NCBI RefSeq assembly: GCF_030867095.1
Contig: NC_081824.1
Span: 395,264,829-395,328,828 of the forward strand
DNA from: Alligator mississippiensis
Lineage: Eukaryota > Chordata > Crocodylia > Alligatoridae
Length of the DNA: 64,000 nucleotides
Direction: 5' to 3'
Below, piece after piece: positions 45,367 through 57,954 of the stretch. Position numbers and translations under genes: made by a program. Positions within the stretch are counted from its first letter, which is position 1. Every line of letters begins with the position of its first letter. The notes beneath the pieces are model-generated. The model was not told the DNA's origin. It did not search any database and was given only the letters and a program-made list of their open reading frames with translations.

Positions 45367-48139
45367 AATGCCAGTAGCGCTAAGTACCAAGAAGCAACAT
45401 TTGGGGAGTGGAAGTATTAGAATCAAAATATACCCATGTTAAATTAGAAAAGCTACTAGGATAAAGAGGTTTCATCTGACTGGCAATCTTTCTTCCTCAC
45501 CTAGCTGCCTTCTCATTGTAGCAGTTGTTTTGCAACTTTACTTGTTAAATGATGATGCGTTAGATGCAATATTGCTCATAATTACAGCAGTCACAGTCCT
45601 ATTATCATTACCCCCGTAATTTGTACTCATATAAATGTAAGTCTATTGTTGAATACAAGTGATGTCAACCCTTATAATGGATGGTCACTGTAATTATAAC
45701 AGAATTATAGAAAGAAAATTGCTTTTTAGCCAGTATTATCTTGTCAAAGATTTCATCTCTAACTAGTTAACTTGACAGCTTTACTGAAACTTTGTATAAT
45801 TAAATTCTTGTATCATGTAGCTGTCTTGTTTGATTTTATTTCATACTACATTTTTAATTCATTTAATTAACTTTATAGCCTCATTAACCATTGGTATGTT
45901 TTAATGCAGGTCATTTATAAAACAGATATTAACTTATGTCCTAATGAGCCGATCACACTAAAGTTCTTTAAAGGTTGAAATCCTGCCTGACTCATGACTG
46001 GGCCTTACATATTATGATTGTTACAGAGTGATGCAGAATCATAATAGTCAGCAAGATAAAAGGCCATGGAGATCAACACATTTTCTGGTAAAGGCAGGGA
46101 TGAGGAGGAATTTGGTGGGGAAAAAAAACTTTTGCGATCTGAAGGAAATGAGCACTGTTTCAAAATATTTTTGATTGAAAAAGGTTAGAAGATTTTCCCC
46201 CCACGGTACATGCATGAAACACAATTTTAAAAACCAGATTGGAGCAAAACAGCATATTTGATAATCAAGAATAAGTTTTATTATCTTTATTTATAGCATA
46301 TATTTAATAATTGAAATGGAAACATTTCATCATGTTACAGCTTGTCTAAGTATGAGGTGAGCCATAGGGTCTTTAAATCCCCTTAAAGAGTTAGTATCCG
46401 ACAATGCCTCAGCTGCTATTGATTAATGAGTTACTCCAAAGAAAGCATATCTTTGAAATCAGCACGTAACACAAGTTAATGGAAACCTGAGAGAGAAAAA
46501 AGGTCTGTTAAAAACTACAAAAGGAACGTACAGCCAGATTGATGTAGCAAATTATGTATTTTTTAATTTCATATGAAAATGGCATATATTTTTGGTATTT
46601 GTCACCAATACATTTTTGCACTTTTTGGCAACAAAAACAAAGCCAGGATAAAATTTTAACAACTCTTATTTACTGTTGTTACTTAGGCCTTTTAATTATC
46701 TTTATAAAATATCTTAGTGTAATTTGAATTGCATTAGATTAAGCACAACTAAAGAAAGCTAATTATTGTAATACACACTGGTCAAAACTACATGATATTA
46801 CAGACTATTGCTTTATTTTCTGTTATAGCAGTTTTACATAATATTATGTCACCTTAATTGAACCAAACCAAAGATTCACAGCAATAATGGATGTTAGTTT
46901 AATTTCTTTAAACCACTGTGATTAAATTAACAACCTTAAGGCATCCAAGCATTTTGTTTTGACACTGTATTACGCTTTCTGGTGTTCAGAAAGCAGTACA
47001 TATTCAATAGTACTTTAAAAAAAAAGATAATTACTATAGCAACCGTTTGGTTTCATGCTTTCATTTTGCTTGTCAAATTCTTGGTAAAGGAGACATTAGT
47101 TTGTCAATGACATGCAGTACTCTAAAATATCCTCTAGATGACACTGTTTACTGCAGTTAGGCGTTTGCAAGCATTTATATGAAATTCTTGTGAATTGAAC
47201 CAAATAAAGTTGACAAACTGCTGTCTGGGCCTAATTCTGCACCTGTTGACGTCAATGGCAAAAATTTATATGGTTAATGGGAGGAAGAATAGACCCTATA
47301 TTTGTCTCTTGTCTTCCCTGAACTCTTTTTCTTTCCTTTTACCGAAAAGACTGGTTTTCAACTTTTGAGAAATACAGTTTTCCTCAAACCCTGAACTTTA
47401 ATCCCTATCCTGGGGTTTTTACCATTATCCCAACCCTACTGAAATATGATGATTGGCTTTGTCAAATGGTGGGACTGTATAAATATTAATAGTTCTTTCA
47501 ACTATTCTTTGCTCTGTGATCTACATTCATTTGTAGTACAGCAAGTTTGAGTTCATTAGATCAATTACTGCTATTTATATGAAATGTCTCCAAAAAGGAT
47601 TCATTGCTATCTAATTCTATATTTTTTCTTTAAAAACTCAGTAAAATGAAGACATTCTTTGACACTGCTCGCCAAGAAAAAAATAAGAAAATATCCATTT
47701 TACAAAAAATAGGTAAAAAAAATGGAAGTGTTTAAGTGACTTTCAGAGATACTTGAACTTCAAAGTCACTGAAGCCCAGATACAAAAAGATATTTTAATG
47801 TCAAGCTTTTATGCACCTCATCCTATATAAGATTCAACATGCCCTGGTTAACCTCCCTGTAAAATCCATGGGCAGAATTAAGCACTTCAGAATATGATCT
47901 ACAAGACAACACCCTGTCCAGAGGAGCCTGAGGTAGCCACTGGGAAACAATGAAGACGGAATTATGTTTTAAATCCCATCTCTCTCGCTGGCTTCCCTGT
48001 CTGATGCTGGACTGCAAAGAAAAACCTACTTCCTCTTGAGATTCAAAGAGTTGAACCCTGTCTTAATGGTAGATGCCTATGACTTTTGCCTTCCTTTGAA
48101 AATAGGAGATAAGACAGAGTTGCTATTACTACTGATTTT
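45367..48139. other. Intergenic, AT-rich, no repeats recognised
   Basis: One of the longest stretches in the window without a recognisable transposon, which makes it a candidate region for conserved non-coding sequence. No gene recognised. Confidence 0.5.
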
Positions 48140-48625
48140 TAAACAGTTGCTTAGCAGTTAGACTACACTTCCAAGAAGTAGGAGACCAGTGTTAAAAGCT
48201 TCTCCACTGCCTGGTGGACTCAAAACATCATGCACTTACCAAGAGTCTACTCTAACCTGCAGATTATTCTGAGAGGGTTAGAAGAATTGACTCTCTGGTA
48301 TTTTATTCAATTAATTTAGTATAAAATGCATAAAATAATAGGAGAAGGGACTGAACCCAAGACATCTCCCTTCCAAGTGAGCATCCTACCTCAAGGCTAT
48401 AGAGCTCACTCTTGTGCACATGCACATAGACATTCTCACTCTCTTTGTCTCATGAACTACTCTATGCCTAATGGGATAGCATGAACAGGACAAGTACTCT
48501 CAAAAGCCTGGTAGTTAGTACAATTATATAGGAGGAGTGAGGTGGGGGTTTGAATCCCTGAAGTTAGAAGCAGGGATTGAATGTGGATCTTGCATTTACT
48601 GGCTTCCTGCTCTAATTGCTGAGCT
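48140..48625. repeat. Old repeat with tRNA-like modules
   Basis: gcttagcagttagac ... gtaggagaccagtgttaaaagc (48148-48200) looks like diverged A- and B-box spacing. A reversed counterpart (ctgaacccaagacatctccc ... gcatcctacctcaaggc) is at 48349-48405, and gtttgaatccctgaag at about 48548. This resembles an amniote repeat family with a tRNA-like head. It cannot form a functional tRNA. Confidence 0.35.
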
Positions 48626-49859
48626 ATCAGATAAAAGGCACGTTATCTCCTTCTTTGGTCTTGTTTTAGAAGAAAATGACTGCTGTTACTGCATTTGTGC
48701 AGGGACTTATCTTGTAGGCATATTCTAAGAATAGCTACTGGCTCAAGCACCTCTGATGAAGTAGGTAGAGGAACCCCTTGTCTATGAACCCTAGGGGGCT
48801 TGGAAATGAAAAAGGTGTTAAACTACTCAGCACTATTGGAACTGAGATACCTCTGGGCATGTGAACAAGCAGAAACATAAGTGTCTGGGGAACGTTACTG
48901 TCACAAACTGAGGTACCTAATGAGTTTAGCTGTCTCCAGGAAAAGCACACTTGAAACAATGTAGAGACCTTCTCTTTAACATAAGTTTTCTGCAGCACAG
49001 TATCACTGCAATCAGTATAATTTTTCACCCTTGTTGGCAAGTTCAGCTTAGAGGCCAAACACAGAACAGATGAAAACTAAACTAGTCTTGCATTCTTAGA
49101 GGTTCTCTCTCCAGGTTAGTAGAACAGTGTGGGGCTGTTTGTGTTGCTAGTGCCTGTGCTAAACCATTTGTAATAAAGAGATTGCGCCTCCAGGGCTGTC
49201 AAGGCAACCACTTTCATGAAGACAAAGTTAATATTAAAATATTTATTTCAACAGGTTTTTTTATTATATTGGTTTCAAAATCTACTATTTCTATCAATAA
49301 TCAGCAGTGTTTCTATAGCCTAATTATGAATGTCCATATTTAATTCACATCTTGTGTAGCTCTTTAAGACTTTCCTTGTAATTCATGTAGGAGGAATAAT
49401 CCTACCTCTTAGAGCTCCCTATGCTTTTTAACAAACGGTAATATAAATGAGTCAGATAGTAACTGTAGGCCAATTATGCTTTCAATTATGCTAGATTAAA
49501 TCAGGAAAAAAATCCACAAAATACAAAGGAGTTACTCTGTATTGGACCCTTGTTTGATTAAGGGGGAGAAATAGCTGTATGATTTTTCCTCCCCACCAGT
49601 ACAATAATATTAATAATAGAGCATAGAAGTAAAATGGAAGCTGCCATGTGAGTTACACTTCCTTATGAGCTACAGGTAAAATGCTTTCCCGATATAAGCC
49701 ACAAGAAAAGCCTACTTGCAGTTTATATTCTATGCTTCTCTGTTTACTCCCTAACTTCATGTTGAATCTTTGATCCAAGGGAAATTATGAATTTTCTTTC
49801 CTGGGAAATGAATAGCCTTTCTTCAGTGACAGACTTGGGAAACTGAAGCAAAAGAGATA
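48626..49859. other. Intergenic, nothing recognised
   Basis: AT-rich sequence up to the hAT element; only short, unrelated open frames. Confidence 0.55.
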
Positions 49860-49867
49860 TTTTATAT

Positions 49868-50165
49868 CGGGGTAGGTAACATATTTTGGCCGGAGTGCCG
49901 AAAAAAACACAATGTCTACCTTGGAAGGTGCTGGAGTGCCGACATGCCGGAGCCCAGAGCAGCTGTTTGCAGCCTCCCAGCTGCAGCTGGCCCAAGGAGT
50001 CCGGTCTGCTTGCATCAGGGTTTGCAGCCTCCCAGCTGCCTGCTGGGAGCAGCCTGGGCTCTGTGGCTGGAAGTAGCTGCTTAGAGCCGAGGCTGGTGGT
50101 GGCATGCCGAGCAGAATGGCTTTGCGTGCCATGCTCAGCACATGTGCCAAGGGTTGCTGCCCCTG
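49868..50165. mobile_element. hAT (Charlie-like) non-autonomous element with 8-bp target duplication
   Basis: Left terminus cggggtaggtaacatatttt and right terminus ccaagggttgctgcccctg are inverted and resemble the CAGGGG(T/C)xGGCAACCT end common to vertebrate Charlie-type hAT elements. Flanks ttttatat (49860-49867) and ttctatat (50166-50173) match at 7 of 8 bases, the size expected for hAT. It is 298 bp and encodes nothing. Confidence 0.8.
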
Positions 50166-50173
50166 TTCTATAT

Positions 50174-52537
50174 GAAGGGACGATAGATATCTAAACAGAT
50201 TTCATAAACCACCATAAGAACTTTTACCTTATACAATCTCAGTCTGTTGATTTCAGTTAACTACTGTTATTCAGGCAGGCAAAGAACATCCATATAAAAC
50301 TAATGACCAAAGTGACATGTGGAAAAAAGTGAGCTCTCCTTAGCATGGGGCTGAGTTCTGCAGGCTTTGCTATGAAGTGATCAAAGGTAATGACTTACAG
50401 AGAATGTCTTCACCTCCCCCAAAGAGCTGCTTGGGCTTTAGAAAGATAAGGAGGAAGTGCAGGATTTGAAGCAGAACCTAACTACTAAGTCCTATAAATA
50501 ATGAAAATAACACCTGGTATGCAGAACAAACGGTGCCAAAATCCCAAGTTTCTCTGAATATTACTTTCCCGTAATCTTCTCCCAAGCATGGAAATTCTTC
50601 TTTCCATACGCAGCCTATGTGGAAGGCTGGGGTACAGCTTCTAATTTCACGGGTGTAATTCTTTGCTGAGAGTCACAAGTCTACCTCTACCTGTATTACC
50701 ACTAAAGGAAATCTAATCTGTCTGTCTAGACAAGGCTTTGCTCTAGTCTGATCCATCTCTTTGATGTGTTTTTTTTTGTGACACCTGGAAATTTGACAAG
50801 GAAAGCAACTATTGATTGGTCTGTGGTGTGTTTTGCTGTGATAATTGTCTAATGTGACTGAGTGATGCCCCTGTAGATAGGTGCTTGCTTACCTCCTAAA
50901 GCAAATTGTCCTCAGACCAACAGAAGCTTTGATAAGGAAGAGGACAGAATGGCTAACTTTGATTGAGTTTGAACTGAAATATCTTGTGTTTGCTTCTGTG
51001 CAAGGTACAACCAGTGATTTATAAGTAGAGGTTAGTGGAAGCCAGGGAAATCCACCGCAAAATCCCTCCCCTACACTGCTTACTGAGTCTAAATATTCAA
51101 TAACTTCCCGGCAATAGAAAACATTGTCCCATCATTGCTATATTTTTTCTGTGGTTTGCATTACTGTTTGCTAAATATATTACAACACATTACTTACCTT
51201 GGATGGCATCATTGAGACCTTTGGGCAGCTCATGCCTACCGAAGGAATTTGGCTAATAAATCACTCAGTGTGATAATACAAATCTCTAGGGAAGTCAGAC
51301 TGTGGATTTAGGGCCTTTTCTATAGATTTTGAGATCTTATTTGGAGCCTAAACCCTTTGGGTTATAAAGATAATGATCAATATGTAAAATGAATGCATAG
51401 CTGCCTTGTGACACTTACAGATAAGCACTGAAAATATAGTACCTGCAGAGCAGTAATTTCTACTCATTGGCTTAAATAGGCTTTTAACTTCAGGGAGGCT
51501 CATTCCTCATATTTAGGCACTACTCTGCTCTGGGGACATTATGGAGTCACATCCACACAAAACAAGCGAAGTGGTGGGAGGAACTAGGCCTCAGCAGAGC
51601 CAAATTCCAGCCAAAATTCCTTAAACTGGAAGGTGTGTTTTGAGGCAAATAGAGAAGGGACCCCATTCTCTTCCATGTGTATCTTGTATCCCGAAAACAG
51701 AGTGTACCACAGGGTCAGCTTAAAAAGGGAAGGTTAGGAAAGAGAGAGAGGTCAGGTATCCTTGTGGTCTACTATCCAGTATATATATATAAGGTGGGAC
51801 CTACTCTGCCCTGATGTGAAACTGTGACCCTTTGAAGAGTGCAATTGTCAAAAATAATCAGATGTAATATCCAAAAAAATAAAAAAATATAAATACATTT
51901 TGACACATTTAAATGTACTTTTTGAAACCCTGGGTTTAACAATACTTTTTAAGAAAGTCGAACATCTGGAAAACAAGAAGAGACTCACCTCTTTCATCAT
52001 AACTTGGTGACCTTAAAGAAAAATGAATCATCTGACCCTGGCTGCAGCTGCCCTTTGCCACCTTTAATACCTTCTTAGGTTGAAGTTGGATTTCTCTGAA
52101 ACTGTGTCCATTTTCTCCATCCTGTACGAAGCAGCTGAGAGGAGCATATTCTTCATAGCTAATTTCCTAATAAGCCAAGCCAAGATGGTAATCCTGAAAA
52201 GCTGCAGAAATAGGCTCTGATGACACCCTTCATTTCTTTTGGTTTCTGGTCCAGGTGCACCTCTCTTTGAGTTTGGGCACTTCACCCTGCAACAGAATTT
52301 AGAAGAATTTGTGTCTTATTGGGCCATTGAGTGAGGAAGGCTGTATGTGCTGGCTGGTCCAAAAAGTGTTACTGTGTGAATGACACCAGAGGATGGAGGA
52401 AGGGGTTTTGATATTTTTTATTAAGATACAAGTTTGATGAATGAATGCTTTCATTCCCAGCCCCTTGCGGGGTTATGTACACTTTTTGTATACTTGTTAC
52501 CTTTTTTATTTTTAATGTTTTATAATAAAGGTCTAAA

Positions 52538-52600
<63 letters not shown>

Positions 52601-53104
52601 ATCTGTGGTTGACATGTAGATGGGATTGAAAAAAACAAGAAATATGCAGGATCAGATTCAAAGGTAACTCTCTCTGAGTGTTCATTAACTTAAACTGAAT
52701 GTATGGAATTCTAAAAGTTGATCAGCATGAGCAGGAAGCAGAAGGCCATGGTTGAAATGGGGAAAAGCAAGGAAGTAGAGAGGATACAAAAGTTTTTTCC
52801 TGCGTTGAATCTCATTCTCATCCCACTCATGCCAATTTTACACCACTTTAAAATTTATGTAAAATTGGATCAGATTTATGTTTCCCTTTATCATCCCATT
52901 TCTGAAAATCCTGAGAGACCCAGGTTTCTTTTTCTTTCTCTTTTTTCTATTTCAGAACAACGCATCTCAGTAAGATATCAATTTATTTGCAGGTCTTGGA
53001 ATATTTTCCCCTTACACAATAGCAAACTGGTTGGATTCTGTTCCTACGTTCTGATTCAACAGCTACTTTCATCAAAATAAATGACACAAAGGTGGCAAAG
53101 AATA
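50174..53104. other. Intergenic, nothing recognised except the TATC array
   Basis: No coding signal and few signs of repeats between the hAT element and the long inverted repeat. Confidence 0.55.
52540..52603 (+). repeat. TATC tetranucleotide microsatellite
   Basis: About 15-16 perfect tandem copies of TATC. Length-polymorphic in all likelihood. Confidence 0.95.
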
Positions 53105-53885
53105 AAACATATTTTTCTTTATGTGCCACATGTAATTACATCTCTCTTAAGTGGCCAAATAATTGCATTTTAAATGGCACTTGTTTGTTATTCTTTTTGC
53201 CATTTCAAAATTGATTTGTATTGTTTTACTAAATAGTTGCCAGAGCCCTGGGAGGGGGAAAACTCTTGCAAGCAAACAATTCAAGTCTGTACGTTAATCT
53301 GTACCTTTAAATAAACAGCAGTAATGAATGTGACTTTGGCGCCTTGCTGCATTGTACAGTGACAGTGATTAAACACTGGCACTGCAAAATGCCAGTTTTT
53401 AGCTTTTGCATTTGCAGACCCTTTAGAGCTGTGAACCTGACATTTGCAATCTTTGTCAGTCAAAAATATTCTGGCAAATTCAGTTAAATTTAGTTCTGCC
53501 ATTCAAATGGAATAAAAGTTGTCACCTGCCCCCTTTGTGATTTGATTACCCAGGCCTGAGTTTATTTTCCTGAAGGGAGAGCCATTAAAGGGGCCTGATC
53601 CTGCAGCCTTCTCTCCTCTGGCCAGTCTGATTGCCTTCAATTATTCATCATTAAGTGACTTCATTATTGCTGTTTATTTTAAAGCACAGATTAATGTATA
53701 GACATGAATTGTTTACTTAAGTGTTTTTCCCCTCCCAAGACTCGAACAACCATTTAGTAAAACAATGAAAATCAATTCTGAAATGGCAAAAAGAGAATAA
53801 TAAACAAGCACTGTTTATAATGCAATTATTTGTCCTTTTAGAAGTGGTGTAATTACATGTGGTTATATTACAAAATATTTTTATT
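53105..53885. repeat. Long imperfect inverted repeat (arms about 240 bp), unknown identity
   Basis: Left arm about 53105-53345 and right arm about 53645-53885 are reverse complements at roughly 80% by eye. Shared blocks in order include acatgtaattaca, aaataattgcat, cttgttt, tttttgccatttca, attgatt, ttgttttactaaat, gggagggg, aaacaattca, attaatctgt, aaataaacagca and aatgaa. The 300-nt centre is unpaired. No coding sequence and no recognisable transposon termini. It could be an old foldback transposon or a conserved hairpin repeat. Confidence 0.8.
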
Positions 53886-54100
53886 GACTTCAGCAGGACT
53901 ACTCATGCGAGTGAGGACTCCAAGATCAGATCCAAACACCATGGATAGGAACAGAAGCAATTTGTAAAGAATTTGTTCTGCACAGGACATTATTATATAA
54001 GATTTAATCCTAAAATCTAAGCCATTGTGTGGATAAAGTATGGACAAAACAAGAATGGGCACCATTATCCTTCAGCTACATGGAGAATACTGAACTATAT

Positions 54101-54123
54101 ACAGTATATATATATATATATAT
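54101..54123 (+). repeat. TA microsatellite
   Basis: A run of TA after atacag. Confidence 0.85.
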
Positions 54124-55984
54124 CTCACTGAGAGATGGGCAGTCCCCTGTGTGTGTGAATCCCTCTCCAAAAAGAGGTGTTGCCATGGAAGGTTGGTGAG
54201 ATTAGTGATTAGTGTTGCATTATACTCCATTTAGTTTCCCTATTTGTATGTAGATCTTAGGAGGTTGCCACATTACTGAGCCAAGGAGGGGATTCTGACC
54301 AGGAAGACTGAGTAATAGGAAAAGTAGTATTAGCAACATTTGAGCAAAGTGGAAGCAAAAAGACCTTTACATAGAGGACTCCATTTTTTATGGCTCATTA
54401 GGATCCATAACAAGGAGAGGCCCCATTTTTGCATTCTCTGCTAACCTAACCCCCTTATCTTTTCAGAAGATGGCTGAAGGAAGAACCTCACAGTGTTTTC
54501 TTGTTCTTCTAGCACCATCTACTAGATCTCTGAAGGACTGATAATTTGACCCCTGGCTCATTAATTTATTAATCAAGGTTGAAATTTGTTTGTATTTGGT
54601 AAAATTTTCAGCAACATTTCAAAAGCAAAGTCTTTAATGATTTGGTACAGATTGCTAAATGCTAGCACACAATATTCTGTTTAAGTCCATAGGAAAACCT
54701 GAATAATATGTATCATTTTCCATGATATGTTATCAAGAGTTACACAGCATAGGGATAGAGTAGGTTAGTCTATGATGCTGCAGCGCCATGGCGTGCAGTT
54801 GTAAAGATAGTTCACAAAATATGAATCAGCTCTCCCTGAGTATGTGAATGTTCTGTGGGGTGAACAGGATTTTCCCCTCTCTCATAATGAACGATGAGAG
54901 GTTATACCATGTAAAAAGTAATAAAGTGACCACAGCCAGTTCAGTGCAGAAGGACAGAATTCTATGCGCTGTCTTTAGCTAGTTAAGCATAAAGGAAATC
55001 TGTTTTATGTATGAATATATTGTGCAAGCCTGTAGCCAGTATGATACAATATAAGCAATTCCATTTAGTGCAATTTGACTATAGCTAGTACAGAATAATT
55101 GGAGTCAGTTTCTAGCATGCTTGAGTTTGAGTCAAATACAATATGGAAAAGAACTTGATACATTATAATATGGAAAGGAAGATAACATGAAATGATGTGA
55201 ATGAAAAGCTAACATACTATATAGTACAGAAGGCAGTCTAATAGGTTATGATGCGATTAGGGGCTTAATATTCTAATGTATAGACACAAGTATAATGCCT
55301 CATGATTAAGATAGGACACTATTAAAAGAACTATAATAACAGCAGTGCTTAGATGTACTTGAACAAAGTGTAACACTAAATACCACAACTTGTCCAAATA
55401 GAAGTGCAAGTGGAGAGACATTTTTTCCAGTTGTATAACATGGTACTACTGGCCCATTCTGACTCTTGTGACAGATTCTTGGGTTTTATTAATTTTCTTT
55501 CTAGAAGATTAATAAAAAATAGTTGAAACCATTCTAACCCTTTCGATCCTGTGAGTCATGATTTCACAATTTATTATGCTACATACATGCAAAGAGTATA
55601 GTCTCAAGATCTACCTTTTGCAAGAGGTTAAGTGTATGATTAGTTAAAGAACTATAGCAGTTTACAGCAAGCATACAAACATTAACATAACAGATTGTGT
55701 GTCAAGCAAACATCTTTGGCTTTTTAAACATATTCACCTTCTGAAAACAGCAGACACATTTTACCATTTGCGACTTGTGAACGTGTTGAATTTAAGTCCA
55801 TTACTTAATCAAATTTGATTATTATTTCTCTTCCTAACCCACTGTGAGGCTAACCTTGTGTACATGTGAAGAGCTCATTTATGAGTGTAAGGTAATCAGT
55901 TCTGACTACAAGTTAAAGTCATCCCTGAGCAAACAGAAAACTATTCAGCTTAGCAATAAAGTTAAATAATTATTAGCAGGCTAT

Positions 55985-56112
55985 GTGATGTGACTACAAT
56001 GTGACATTGAAATGACTGTGGTGTGATTAGAATAAGAATGTTATATGTCTGTGATGTTACTAGAACAAGGCTATAAAATGTCTGTGATGCCATACTGCTG
56101 TGATATGACTAG
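55985..56112 (+). repeat. 33-bp minisatellite
   Basis: Three 33-bp units (55985-56017, 56018-56050, 56051-56083), each starting gtg(a/g)tgt and ending (a/t)ct, followed by two partial units. They are imperfect, with conserved ac/attag(a)a(c/t)aa positions. Confidence 0.75.
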
Positions 56113-57484
56113 TGTCAAGAAAAATGTGTGCATTATTAATGCATACACATAGACACACTGTATTTCAAAAGAAGAATATGTTATGCAAAATGCTCGTAGT
56201 TCCAATTATCTTCTTTATTAATGGCTATAGTGCTTTGCACTGCAAAATGTGAAGGAATTACATATTTAATTCATTTGCAGAATTTTTTCCCCTCAGTGTT
56301 TTGGCAGTAAGGTTATCCTTTCTTGTTGGTTCCTTGACTTCTGGTGCCGGGGCTACAGCCATCCTTCCTGTATTACATAATGAACATTTTTCTTCAACTA
56401 TTATTAGATTCAGTTGCTGCCATTACTCGATGTCATCCAAACCAGGATCAATTCCTTCTGTCTGTGGCATAGGAACTTTTTGAACATAAATTTAAACTGT
56501 GACACCCAGAAAAATGTTTCAGCTTTGCACATCAGGTGATTATCCAAACAGCAGTGTTCACACACACTCATGACAGCAGGAGAGTCTGCAGCTGTGCGAC
56601 TACCCAGCCTCTGACACAGATGAATGTATATCACACACAGATTGAGATGTGCAGACTGTTGACCCCGACATATATAGCAATGTCCTCTCCTTAGCCTGCC
56701 TTTCTGAACGTGTGCCCGTACAGAAGCCTAATCCACTCATACAAAAGAAGCCTATGAATTTATAATGGGCCAATGACGGCATCTTCAAATGGGCGTCAAG
56801 TGCTTAGGTTATTGTTTAGACCTGAACAATCTTCTATTGGCCTTGATCTTGCTGTCAGCATGCATCCAGATTTGCTGGTCTTGAGCAAAAATGCAATTAC
56901 TTACTGCGGCTACTTATCAGGGCATGCTAAGGCACCATGGGATTTGTTAGGGAAGTTCAGTCAGAGACAGGCTAGGAATGGACCCAAAAGAAGCACTGGA
57001 AGGATGGGTTAGCATGTGCCGTAGAAGGAATATCTCACAGGTCCTCCTCTTCTCACAACCTTTTAGCTCCTTCCTAGCCTAAGAAGGTGACTTTTCCTGG
57101 CACTCCTGTTGTCCTTAAGACTGAGGCAGGCTGAAGGCACCTGCATCATTTGCAGGCGAGGAAGAGAGATGAGGACGGCTGGGGAGGAGGGTCAGGGATG
57201 ACTACGATGAGGAAGGAGGTCAATATTTGAGCAGGGGCAAGGAAGGAAGAAAGAGGAGGAAAACAAACCGGAGCCCAAAGCCCAAGCAGAGGCCAGTTCT
57301 GAGCCCAGCCTCAGCTGCCGCTCCAGGCAAGGCAAAGGGGCGCAGGAGTCAATGGGAGCTGAGACTGAGCTGGAGTCGGAGCCCTGTGAATTATAGATGA
57401 GGTGTGTATTAAAGAGAGCCGAACCGAGCTGAGGAGCGGGGCGAGCCTCATGGCAGAAGGCTTTGAGCCCCCACTACGTCCCCC

Positions 57485-57499
57485 TCCCAGCCCGCATCA

Positions 57500-57548
<49 letters not shown>

Positions 57549-57660
57549 CAGTTTGCATCACAGACACCAGTCCGCATCACACTCACACACATACACAGCA
57601 GCCCACATCACACACACTCACCAGCTTGTATCACACACACCAGCCCACATCACAAACACA
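57485..57660 (+). repeat. CA-rich microsatellite and degenerate minisatellite next to the PCDH9 CpG island
   Basis: A CA run (about 57500-57546) is embedded in repeated units of the form cagcccgcatcacacac. Variants start near 57487, 57547, 57568, 57599, 57621 and 57642. The array ends in CT repeats at the edge of the CpG island. It probably varies in length between individuals. Confidence 0.85.
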
Positions 57661-57954
57661 CTCACTCTCTCTCGCTCTCGCATCCCCGCGGCTCCTCTTC
57701 CAACTTGGTCCACGCCCCGCCCCTCCCCCGCGCGCGGCTGCAGCCCCCGCCGCCCGATTGCCCATTCCGCACAGCACCCCTCGCCCCGCCCCCTCCAATC
57801 CGCCGGCCGAGCGACGGCGCCGCCGGCCAATCCCCGCGCCCGCCCCCGCCCCTGCCGGCGCGGACCAATGAGGGGCGGCAGGGGGCGGTGCCGCCTCCCG
57901 CCCTCCCTCTGGGCGCGGGGAGAGTTATATGAAGAAATTCAGTTGCGGGAGCTG

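Larger units (their letters stand above)
53886..57484. other. Region upstream of PCDH9
   Basis: AT-rich sequence with the 33-bp minisatellite at 56.0 kb, becoming purine- and GC-richer from 57.1 kb toward the CpG island. No gene recognised. Likely to hold proximal regulatory sequence, by position only. Confidence 0.5.

Noticed and set aside
48148..48220. tRNA gene candidate
   Set aside because: Only diverged A- and B-box-like strings; no cloverleaf can be formed, so it is at best a repeat-derived relic.
55985..56112. CRISPR-like array
   Set aside because: The 33-bp units are directly adjacent with no spacers, are diverged, and the genome is a vertebrate one.
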